Source of the DNA: an uncultured Oscillospiraceae bacterium
GTDB taxonomy: Bacteria; Bacillota; Clostridia; UBA1381
NCBI GenBank assembly: GCA_946531785.1
Contig: CAMNAT010000064.1
Span: 1-8,615 of the forward strand
Direction of reading: 5' to 3'
DNA length: 8,615 nucleotides
The notes beneath the pieces were generated by a model. It worked only from the letters and a program-made list of their open reading frames with translations. It was not told where the DNA came from and searched no databases. The position numbers and the translations under genes are program-made. This document shows, piece by piece, positions 1 through 6,756 of this stretch (position 1 is its first letter; each line of letters starts with the position of its first letter).

Positions 1-669
1 GTGATAGTGAGCGGCATGGCAAGAGGAATAGATTCTGTTGCGGCTAAAACAGCGCTCGGTGTCGGAGGGATGAGTATAGCTGTCCTTGGCAGCGGGCTTG
101 ATGTTATATATCCTCCGGAGCATCGAAAGCTATATGAGAAAATATGCGAAAAGGGCGTTGTTATGACGGAATTTCCGCCTGGCACCCGACCGCATAAGGA
201 AAACTTTCCAAGGCGGAATCGTATTATGGCAGGACTTTCCCTGGGCGTGCTTATAGGACAGGCACCGGAGCGGAGCGGCACGCTTATAACCGCGGCGCAT
301 GCTATCGCAGAGGGAAGAAATGTCTATGTGATCCCGTCAGATATCTATGACGGAGGCTTTGCCGGATCAAATAAGCTCATACAGCAGGGCGCAAAGCTTG
401 TCATGTGTTCTGATGATATAGCGGAGGACTATCCGTATTCCGAGCTCAAGGAAAAGGTCGGAGAGCTGCCTGAGCGTACAGTCGAGCTTGAAGGGCTGAC
501 TGAGGATGAGGCGAAGCTTGTGAAGCTGCTCATGGATGAGGATCTGCATATAGATGAGCTTATACGCCGCACAGGGCTTTCATCGGCTGACGCGAATGTG
601 GCGCTTATGATGCTTGAGATCAACGGTGTTATAAAAAAGAAAGAGCACAATGTATTTAGCATTGTATAA
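1..669 (+). CDS. dprA: DNA-processing protein DprA (Smf), 3' part only
   Basis: DprA binds incoming single-stranded DNA in the cytoplasm and loads RecA on it during natural transformation; many non-competent bacteria also carry it. Visible here are the Rossmann-like SLOG core and the C-terminal winged-helix domain. Core motifs are SGMARGID (residues 4-11 of the visible part), LGSGLDVIYPPEH, a conserved EFPPGTRPHKENFPRRNR stretch, SGTLITAAHA and GSNKLIQQGAKL. The winged helix spans about residues 160-222. Full DprA proteins are usually near 300-370 residues, so roughly 100 or more N-terminal residues lie before the window. The GTG at position 1 is therefore an internal Val codon, not a start. 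The stop (667-669) is followed 24 bases later by topA, the usual Firmicutes order. Identification is secure; whether the cell is competent cannot be told from here. Confidence 0.96.
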   Translation: MIVSGMARGIDSVAAKTALGVGGMSIAVLGSGLDVIYPPEHRKLYEKICEKGVVMTEFPPGTRPHKENFPRRNRIMAGLSLGVLIGQAPERSGTLITAAHAIAEGRNVYVIPSDIYDGGFAGSNKLIQQGAKLVMCSDDIAEDYPYSELKEKVGELPERTVELEGLTEDEAKLVKLLMDEDLHIDELIRRTGLSSADANVALMMLEINGVIKKKEHNVFSIV

Positions 670-693
670 ATATGGTTTAGAGGAAAAGAGAAT

Positions 694-2787
694 ATGGCAA
701 AAAACAAATTACTGATCGTTGAGTCGCCTGCAAAGGCGGGAACGATCCAGAAGTATCTGGGTAAAAACTATAAGGTGGTTGCCTCAATGGGGCATGTCAT
801 CGATCTGCCTAAAAGCAGTCTTGGAGTGGATGTTGAGAACGAGTTCAAGCCTAAGTATATAACGATACGCGGCAAGGGCGACCTGTTGGCATCACTTAAA
901 AAGGAAGCAAAGAAGGCAGATGAAGTCCTTCTCGCGACTGACCCTGACCGCGAGGGAGAGGCGATAAGCTGGCATCTTGCACACGCTTTAAACATAGATC
1001 CCGCGTCACCATGCCGTGTGACCTTTAACGAGATCACTAAGAGCGCGGTGAAAGAGGCTATGAAGGCGCCGCGTCCGATAGATATGAGGCTTGTGGATGC
1101 ACAGCAGGCAAGGCGTGTGCTTGACAGGGTCGTAGGCTATCAGATAAGCCCGATACTCTGGGAAAAGGTAAAGCGCGGACTCAGCGCGGGACGAGTTCAG
1201 TCGGTGGCGACAAGGCTTATATGTGACCGCGAGGAGGAGATAATGGACTTCACTCCCGAGGAGTTCCACACCATAGATGTTAAGCTAAGGGATAAGAAGT
1301 CGCGCAAGCAGATAGCCGCGCGGTATTTCGGAGAAAACGGCAAAGAGAGACGACTGGCATCCTATGACGATGCAAATGCAGTCTTAAAGGATATCGAAAA
1401 CGCGGATTTCATAGTTGACAGCGTCAAGGTGGGCGAAAAGAAGCGTAATCCGCAGCCGCCGTTCACGACCAGCACAATGCAGCAGGAGGCTTCAAGCAAG
1501 CTCTCGTATCAGGCGAGCCGGACTATGCAGATAGCGCAGTCCTTATATGAAGGTATCAATCTCGGCGGCAAGCTCGGCACGATAGGTCTTATAACCTATA
1601 TGCGTACCGATTCGCTGAGAATAGCCGAGGATGCTTTGGCGGAGGCTCAGTCGTTCCTTACGGAGGAATATGGCAAGGAGAATGTAAAGCTGCGCAGATA
1701 CAAGACAAAGAAGAGCGCGCAGGACGCGCATGAGGCGATAAGACCGACCTCGATCACGATAAAACCGCAGGATATACGCGCAAAGCTTACAAATGACCAG
1801 TATAAACTGTATAAGCTTATATGGGAAAGGTTTGCGGCAAGTCAGATGGAGAGCGCTGTATACCACACGACAAGCGCTGATATAACCGCCGGCGGTCACC
1901 AGTTCAAGGCAAACGGCTCCGAGGTCATATTCAAGGGATATATGAATGTATATATCGAATCCTCAGAGACAAAGGAAGCGAAGTCAAAGCCGCTCCCGGA
2001 GCTTAAAAAAGGCGATGCGCTTGCGGTGACTGATATAGATTCCAAGCAGCATTTCACACAGCCGCCGTCAAGGTTCTCGGACGCTTCTCTCATCCGCGAG
2101 CTTGAGGAGAACGGCATAGGCAGACCTTCGACCTATGCGCCGACGATAACAACTATTGTATCGCGCGGCTATGTCCAGAGATCGAAAAAGACGCTTGTTC
2201 CCACAGAGCTTGGAACGGTCACAACGGATATCATGAAGCAGAACTTCAAGGATATAGTCGATGTCGACTTTACAGCGCATATGGAGCAGGAGCTTGATGA
2301 TATAGAGGACGGCAAGCTGGATTGGATAAATGTCCTGAGCGAATTCTATCCGGGCTTTGAGAAGCAGCTTGAAGAGGCGCATAAGAATATTGAAAAGGTA
2401 GAGATAAAGGATAAGGTGTCAGATGTGCCGTGTGAAAAGTGCGGCAGGATGATGGTATATAAGCTCAGTAAATTTGGAAGATTTCTTGCGTGCCCGGGGT
2501 ATCCGGAATGCAAAAACACCAAGACGATCCGTGTGGGCACAGGCGTTGAATGTCCGAAGTGCGGCGGCGAGATACTCATAAAGCAGAGCAAGCGCGGCAG
2601 AACATATTTCGGCTGTGAGCACTGGCCGAAGTGTGATTTCATGGCATGGGATACGCCTGTCAAGGATGAAAGGTGTCCTGAGTGCGGCGGCTTGCTGATG
2701 AAGAAGAACGGCAGAGGCGCAAAGGTGTATTGCTATAACGAAAGCTGCAGCTATGAGCGCAAGCCGGAAAAAAAGAAAAATGACTAA
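694..2787 (+). CDS. topA: DNA topoisomerase I (type IA), omega protein
   Basis: Relaxes negative supercoils by cutting one strand through a 5'-phosphotyrosyl link, with Mg2+. The 697-residue product has an N-terminal Toprim domain with Glu10 (VESPAKA) and the acidic triad D83-x-D85-x-E87 in ATDPDREGEA. The active-site Tyr302 sits in GLITYMRTDS with Arg304 beside it, matching E. coli Tyr319/Arg321. A further core motif, ENGIGRPSTYAPT, is at 472-484. The C-terminus carries three four-cysteine zinc ribbons: C580/C583/C600/C606, C620/C623/C641/C647 and C661/C664/C680/C685. Length is normal for Firmicutes. The ATG at 694 follows an AGAGGA Shine-Dalgarno (679-684), and the MAKNKLLIVESPAK N-terminus fits the family. 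The last codons overlap trmFO. Confidence 0.98.
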   Translation: MAKNKLLIVESPAKAGTIQKYLGKNYKVVASMGHVIDLPKSSLGVDVENEFKPKYITIRGKGDLLASLKKEAKKADEVLLATDPDREGEAISWHLAHALNIDPASPCRVTFNEITKSAVKEAMKAPRPIDMRLVDAQQARRVLDRVVGYQISPILWEKVKRGLSAGRVQSVATRLICDREEEIMDFTPEEFHTIDVKLRDKKSRKQIAARYFGENGKERRLASYDDANAVLKDIENADFIVDSVKVGEKKRNPQPPFTTSTMQQEASSKLSYQASRTMQIAQSLYEGINLGGKLGTIGLITYMRTDSLRIAEDALAEAQSFLTEEYGKENVKLRRYKTKKSAQDAHEAIRPTSITIKPQDIRAKLTNDQYKLYKLIWERFAASQMESAVYHTTSADITAGGHQFKANGSEVIFKGYMNVYIESSETKEAKSKPLPELKKGDALAVTDIDSKQHFTQPPSRFSDASLIRELEENGIGRPSTYAPTITTIVSRGYVQRSKKTLVPTELGTVTTDIMKQNFKDIVDVDFTAHMEQELDDIEDGKLDWINVLSEFYPGFEKQLEEAHKNIEKVEIKDKVSDVPCEKCGRMMVYKLSKFGRFLACPGYPECKNTKTIRVGTGVECPKCGGEILIKQSKRGRTYFGCEHWPKCDFMAWDTPVKDERCPECGGLLMKKNGRGAKVYCYNESCSYERKPEKKKND

Positions 2788-4108
2788 GGTAAAAGTGATA
2801 GGTGCAGGTCTTGCAGGATGCGAGGCGGCACTGCAGCTCGCAAAATACGGAATTGAGGTAGAGCTGTACGAGATGAAGCCGAAAAGGTTTTCTCCGGCGC
2901 ATCACAGCGCGGGCTTTGCAGAGCTGGTCTGCTCGAATTCCCTGAAGGCGGAGCGGATCGAGAATGCCTGTGGGCTCCTGAAGGAGGAAATGCGGCATTT
3001 TGATTCCGTTATCATGCAGGCGGCTGATGTGAGCCGTGTTCCGGCTGGCGGCGCGCTTGCGGTGGACAGAGATATGTTTTCGGAGTTTATCACCGAAAAG
3101 ATAAAAAGCGAGCCTGAGATAACAGTGATAAATGAAGAGGTATCCGAAATAGATCCGGACTCATATACGATAATCGCCACAGGCCCGTTGACATCAGATG
3201 CGCTCTCAGATGCTATCACGCGGCTTACGGGCGGCGGCGAGCTTTCGTTCTACGATGCGGCGGCACCAATAGTGACGGAGGAAAGCATAGATAAATCAAA
3301 GGTGTTCCGTGCCGCGCGTTACGGACGCGGCACCGCGGACTACATAAACTGTCCGATGGATAAAGCGCAATATGAAGCGTTTTATGAAGCGCTCATAAAT
3401 GCAGAGACGGCGCCTCTCAAGGAATTTGAGAATGATAAGGTGTTTGAGGGCTGTATGCCTGTCGAGGTAATGGCAAAGCGCGGACGCGAAACGCTCACCT
3501 TCGGCCCCTTGAAGCCGGTTGGTCTTGTCGATCCTAAGACCGGCAGGGATGATGCGTATGCTGTCGTGCAGCTTCGTCAGGACGACGCAAAGGGAACGCT
3601 GTATAATCTTGTAGGATTTCAGACAAACCTGAAATGGGGCGAGCAGAAACGTGTATTCAGAATGATACCCGGTCTTGAGAATGCTGAGTTCGTAAAATAC
3701 GGTGTTATGCATCGCAATACATTCATTAATTCCCCTGAGCTCCTGGACTGCTTCTACAGGATGAAGAAGCACCCAAAGGTATATTTTGCGGGACAGATAA
3801 CAGGAGTAGAGGGTTATGTAGAGTCCGCTTCAAGCGGAATAATGGCGGGCTATAACCTTGCCTGTGAGCTTAGGGGGATAAAGCCTCCGGAGCCGAGCTC
3901 AAAAACGGCGATAGGCTCGCTGGCATTATATATATCAAATCCGGCAAATAAAAAATTTCAGCCGATGAATGCAAATTTCGGCATAATCGACGGACTTGAC
4001 AAGCGAATCAGAAACAAACAGGAGCGCTATGCTGTGATCGCGGCTCGCGCACTGGATGAAATAAACAAAATCTATAAAGAAGGAGTTGCTGATAATGGGC
4101 GACAATAA
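2780..4108 (+). CDS. trmFO: Methylenetetrahydrofolate-tRNA-(uracil-5-)-methyltransferase TrmFO
   Basis: FAD- and folate-dependent enzyme that makes 5-methyluridine at position 54 in the T-loop of tRNAs, using methylenetetrahydrofolate as carbon donor. The 442-residue protein starts with a dinucleotide-binding glycine motif, GAGLAGCEAA (8-17). It then has the family signature SPAHHSAGFAELVCSNSLKA (38-57) and, near the C-terminus, YFAGQITGVEGYVESASSG (335-353). Cys51 and Cys225 correspond to the functional Cys53 and Cys226 of B. subtilis TrmFO, which is of similar length (435). I chose ATG 2780 because MTKVKVIGAGLAG aligns with the family; an upstream in-frame ATG (2753) would add only a basic tail, MSASRKKRK. 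There is no strong Shine-Dalgarno, and the start lies 8 bases inside topA, so translation is probably coupled to topA termination. Confidence 0.97.
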   Translation: MTKVKVIGAGLAGCEAALQLAKYGIEVELYEMKPKRFSPAHHSAGFAELVCSNSLKAERIENACGLLKEEMRHFDSVIMQAADVSRVPAGGALAVDRDMFSEFITEKIKSEPEITVINEEVSEIDPDSYTIIATGPLTSDALSDAITRLTGGGELSFYDAAAPIVTEESIDKSKVFRAARYGRGTADYINCPMDKAQYEAFYEALINAETAPLKEFENDKVFEGCMPVEVMAKRGRETLTFGPLKPVGLVDPKTGRDDAYAVVQLRQDDAKGTLYNLVGFQTNLKWGEQKRVFRMIPGLENAEFVKYGVMHRNTFINSPELLDCFYRMKKHPKVYFAGQITGVEGYVESASSGIMAGYNLACELRGIKPPEPSSKTAIGSLALYISNPANKKFQPMNANFGIIDGLDKRIRNKQERYAVIAARALDEINKIYKEGVADNGRQ

Positions 4109-4571
4109 GAATAATAACGATAAGAAGGATCTCCGCGAGAAGAATCCGGAGGTAGAGAACAGAGTAAGACTGGTGATAATACTTGTAGCGTTTATCATTG
4201 TAGCACTTGTGGTGTTTGCCATAGTTCATGAGGTATATCATCCTGTTGATACTCCGACGAGCAGTGTCATGACGACTGAGAAGGTCTATACACCTACATT
4301 CCAGTTTTTTGTTTCAAAGAACGATGCACAGTATAACGAATACATGGCAAATGTAGAGGAGATCGAGAAGGAGTACACGGGTCGTGTGAACTTTGTTGTG
4401 ACCGACATTGACGAGCATCCTGAGGCAAAGGAAAACTTCGGCGATATCATCGGCATGGGAATGCCTGCGCTTATCATGCTCGACACCAAGAACAACATAA
4501 GCGGTATATCCGTAAAATGTGTTGAAAAATCAGTGATGGTAGAGACCATCAATAAGGCGTTAGGGGAATAA
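4095..4571 (+). CDS. Membrane-anchored thioredoxin-fold protein lacking CXXC
   Basis: A 158-residue protein not matched to any named family. It has a charged, Lys/Arg-bearing N-terminus (1-25), one hydrophobic helix (about 26-44, LVIILVAFIIVALVVFAIV) and then a C-terminal domain (about 66-158) that reads like thioredoxin. That domain shows a strand (TFQFFVSK), a helix ending EEIEKEY, VNFVVTDIDEHPEAKENFG resembling the thioredoxin VDENPELAxxYG segment, and GMPALIMLD with the expected cis-Pro at P124. The place where CGPC should be reads SKNDAQYNEY, and the only cysteine is C142. Positive charges before the helix predict the domain faces outside. A disulfide-exchange role is unlikely; a binding or scaffold role is inference. 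ATG 4095 has AAGGAG (4080-4085) nine bases upstream and overlaps trmFO by 14 bases; a TTG at 4086 is less likely. Confidence 0.8.
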   Translation: MGDNKNNNDKKDLREKNPEVENRVRLVIILVAFIIVALVVFAIVHEVYHPVDTPTSSVMTTEKVYTPTFQFFVSKNDAQYNEYMANVEEIEKEYTGRVNFVVTDIDEHPEAKENFGDIIGMGMPALIMLDTKNNISGISVKCVEKSVMVETINKALGE

Positions 4572-4601
4572 TCATGCCTGTATCCGCAGATAATTATACT
4601 A
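4572..4601 (+). promoter_or_regulatory. Possible forespore sigma-G promoter for gpr
   Basis: TCATG (4572-4576) and TATACTA (4595-4601) are separated by exactly 18 bases. The B. subtilis sigma-G consensus, as I recall it, is GHATR, an 18-base spacer and CATWHTA. The match is 4 of 5 and 6 of 7. gpr is known to be transcribed in the forespore in Bacillus, so the placement makes biological sense. Transcription would begin near 4607-4609, leaving about 19 bases of leader with the Shine-Dalgarno intact. No convincing sigma-A pair is present around this -10. The motif is short and AT-rich, so a chance match remains possible. Confidence 0.45.
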
Positions 4602-4627
4602 AAAGTATAATTAAGGAGTTGCGGATA
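4581..4627 (+). promoter_or_regulatory. Two-tier inverted repeat covering the gpr ribosome-binding site
   Basis: An outer perfect 8-bp repeat, TATCCGCA (4581-4588) with TGCGGATA (4620-4627), encloses an inner perfect 10-bp repeat, TAATTATACT (4591-4600) with AGTATAATTA (4604-4613), with an AAA loop. The two stems are separated by GA on the left and AGGAGT on the right. The gpr Shine-Dalgarno AAGGAG (4613-4618) therefore falls at the stem junction, and the A of the gpr ATG is the last paired base. In a read-through mRNA this would hinder ribosome access. There is no T-run after the inner stem, so it is not an intrinsic terminator. A dyad protein-binding site is an alternative reading. Confidence 0.6.
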
Positions 4628-5472
4628 TGAGTATAAGGACAGATCTGGCAGTCGAGGCTCACGAGATAACTCGCGGCGAGGCTAAGGAGATAGAGGGCGT
4701 AAAGCTCACAAAGACCGGACAAGGGAGCATCACGAAAACTGTAGTTGAGGTGATGACCGAATCGGGCGCGAAATCTATCGGTAAGAATATAGGCAGATAT
4801 ATAACCATAGAGGCGCCGGATATCAGGTACAGCCTTGATGATTATGAGGAGGTCTGCCGTATGCTTGCCGATGAGCTGCGGCATATGATAAAAAGCTCCA
4901 GGATACTTGTGGCAGGACTCGGGAACCGCGATATCACCCCCGACGCACTCGGCGCGGAGACTGTGAGTGGACTGATAATCACGAGCCACATAAAAAATAA
5001 GATGCCCGAGGTGCTTGATGATGATTACGGAATCGTTTCGGCTATAACTCCCGGCGTTATGGGTACGACCGGAATTGAAACGAGCGAGATCATCCGCGGT
5101 GTTGCCGAAAAGGTGAAGCCCGAGGCTATAATTGTCATAGACGCGCTTGCGGGTGCTGATATCAATCGCGTGTGCACTACGATCCAGATATCCGATGCCG
5201 GCATAGCTCCCGGCTCGGGCGTGGGAAATAACCGTTCATCCATAGACCGCGAGGGCTTCGGAGTACCGGTTATAGCGATAGGAGTTCCGACTGTGATCGC
5301 AGCGGAACGGATAGCAGGCAGGGAAATACCGAAGGAATATGAGCCGCTTATGGTGACGACAAAAGATATCGACCTTGTTATCAAGCGTATGTCAAAGACT
5401 GTGGCAAACGGTATCAATATGGCAATGCACAAGGATCTGTCTTTCAGAGATATAGAGAGTATTGTAGATTAA
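4627..5472 (+). CDS. gpr: Germination protease Gpr (peptidase family A25)
   Basis: Degrades the small acid-soluble spore proteins (SASP) that coat forespore DNA, during germination. It is made in the forespore as an inactive zymogen that removes its own N-terminus. The 281-residue product has RTDLAVEAHE (4-13), GLGNRDITPDALG (97-109), SAITPGVMGTTGIETSEII (138-156), IDALAG (171-176), TTIQISDAGIAPGSGVGN (184-201) and VPVIAIGVPTVI (213-224). D106 and D172 match the two essential aspartates D127 and D193 of the B. megaterium enzyme, with the same spacing of 66. The protein is shorter than Bacillus Gpr (about 370), mainly at the C-terminus. The ATG is fixed because an in-frame stop lies at 4612-4614 and no start codon lies between. 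Shine-Dalgarno is AAGGAG (4613-4618). Only six residues precede the expected self-cleavage point, TD/LAVEA. The usual neighbour spoIIP does not follow it here. Confidence 0.96.
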   Translation: MSIRTDLAVEAHEITRGEAKEIEGVKLTKTGQGSITKTVVEVMTESGAKSIGKNIGRYITIEAPDIRYSLDDYEEVCRMLADELRHMIKSSRILVAGLGNRDITPDALGAETVSGLIITSHIKNKMPEVLDDDYGIVSAITPGVMGTTGIETSEIIRGVAEKVKPEAIIVIDALAGADINRVCTTIQISDAGIAPGSGVGNNRSSIDREGFGVPVIAIGVPTVIAAERIAGREIPKEYEPLMVTTKDIDLVIKRMSKTVANGINMAMHKDLSFRDIESIVD

Positions 5473-5484
5473 GAGGAGTTTGCA

Positions 5485-6756
5485 ATGAAGGTTGTAAGGA
5501 TAAATGATAATGTCAGTCTGCGTTATATCGAGATGGACAAGCTGAAAACTACATCGGTCTCGGTTTTTATACACAGACCGCTCACCGATGCTGACGCGTC
5601 GTATAACGCTCTTCTTCCAATGGTGTTAAAGAGCGGTACTGAGCTTTGCCCGGACAGAGCTGCGATCGCAAAATATCTTGATAACTTATACGGCGCATCG
5701 ATGGGCGTGGCAACCATGAAGTGCGGCGAGGATCAGGTGATGTATTTCGATGCAGAGACGATCTCCGATAAATATGCGCCCGAGGGCGAGCCGCTTGTCG
5801 CGGATCTCTTGCGGCTTCTGATGTCGGTGCTGTTTGCGCCTAAAGCCGCAGGCGGAGCATTTGACGAAAAGACCACCGAGATCGAAAAGAAGAACGCGAT
5901 AAATAAGATACTGGCGTTCATAAATGATAAGCGGCAGTATGCCTCAACACGCTGCCAGCAGGAAACTGCGCGCGGTACTGCATTTGCGATAAACAGACTA
6001 GGAGACGAGAAAAGGATAAATGAGATAACCGCAGCGAGACTTTATGAGTACTACAGATCGATCATCACATCATCAGTTATCGATATATATATCTGCGGCA
6101 GCACTGATATAGATCAGGCTGCGGCGGCGGTCAGGGAGTATACCGATAAGCTCGAGTTCACAGCGGCACAGCTGCCAAAGACCGATATTCTTTCGCGACC
6201 GGATGGCGATATCCATCAGGTGAAAGAGGAAATGGATGTGGCTCAGGGCAAGCTTGCGATGGGCTTTATAACAAATACCCGGCCGACCGATCCGGATTAC
6301 GACGCGCTGGTTGTATTCAACAGTGTGTTCGGTGCGGGAGCACATTCAAAGCTGTTCAATAATGTTCGTGAAAAGCTTTCGCTGGCGTATTACGCAGCAT
6401 CACAGCTTGAGCGCTTCAAGGGCATGATCGTGGTAAATGCCGGCATTGAGTTTGAAAATTTCCAAAAGGCATATGATGAAACTCTTGTGCAGCTTGAGGA
6501 GATCAGAAAGGGCAATATCTCCGAGCATGAGTTTACATCAAGCAAGATCGCTATTATCAATAATTATAAATCGTTCTATGACGATCAGCGCGCCATGGCA
6601 TCGACTAACATGATGAACCGCGTGGCGGGGAATGAGCGCACGGTCGAGGAAATGACCGCGGCTATCGAAAAGGTCACGGTTGAGGATGTTGTTGCTGTTT
6701 CAAAGAAGCTGCAGCTCGACACTTCGTATTTCTTAAAGGGCAAGGAGGCGGAATAA
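5485..6756 (+). CDS. M16-family peptidase-like protein without zinc motif, YmfF-type
   Basis: A 423-residue, two-lobed M16 (pitrilysin/processing peptidase) homologue. The first lobe has the family outline, with LLPMVLKSGTELCPDRAAIAKYLDNLYGASMG-type sequence at 43-74, but where active members carry HxxEH this one reads ALLPMVLKSGT (42-52), so it has no zinc ligands. The second lobe keeps the M16 C-terminal signature SKLFNNVREKLSLAYYAAS (288-306) with the Arg295/Tyr302 pair that binds substrate backbone in partner subunits. Together with the active gene that follows, this is the layout of B. subtilis YmfF/YmfH, where the inactive and active subunits form one enzyme. Such pairs are named in databases for an association with EF-P modification, which cannot be verified here. 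It starts 12 bases after gpr with GAGGAG (5473-5478). Cytoplasmic; no signal peptide. Confidence 0.88.
   Translation: MKVVRINDNVSLRYIEMDKLKTTSVSVFIHRPLTDADASYNALLPMVLKSGTELCPDRAAIAKYLDNLYGASMGVATMKCGEDQVMYFDAETISDKYAPEGEPLVADLLRLLMSVLFAPKAAGGAFDEKTTEIEKKNAINKILAFINDKRQYASTRCQQETARGTAFAINRLGDEKRINEITAARLYEYYRSIITSSVIDIYICGSTDIDQAAAAVREYTDKLEFTAAQLPKTDILSRPDGDIHQVKEEMDVAQGKLAMGFITNTRPTDPDYDALVVFNSVFGAGAHSKLFNNVREKLSLAYYAASQLERFKGMIVVNAGIEFENFQKAYDETLVQLEEIRKGNISEHEFTSSKIAIINNYKSFYDDQRAMASTNMMNRVAGNERTVEEMTAAIEKVTVEDVVAVSKKLQLDTSYFLKGKEAE

Noticed and set aside
1..3. GTG at the first base as the start of dprA
   Set aside because: It encodes a Val just before the conserved SGMARGID motif, which sits deep inside DprA; the gene simply continues upstream of the window.
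3296..3772. Minus-strand open frame of 158 codons opposite trmFO
   Set aside because: Fully inside trmFO, no recognisable motif, and no ribosome-binding context worth noting.
4606..4611. Perfect TATAAT as a sigma-A -10 for gpr
   Set aside because: A start point about seven bases later would fall within the Shine-Dalgarno, and the -35 position (about 4583-4588, TCCGCA) does not match TTGACA.
4591..4613. AT-rich inner hairpin as an intrinsic terminator after the thioredoxin-like gene
   Set aside because: The stem is AT-only apart from one C-G pair and is followed by AGGAGTTGC, not a T-run; its overlap with the gpr ribosome-binding site suggests another role.
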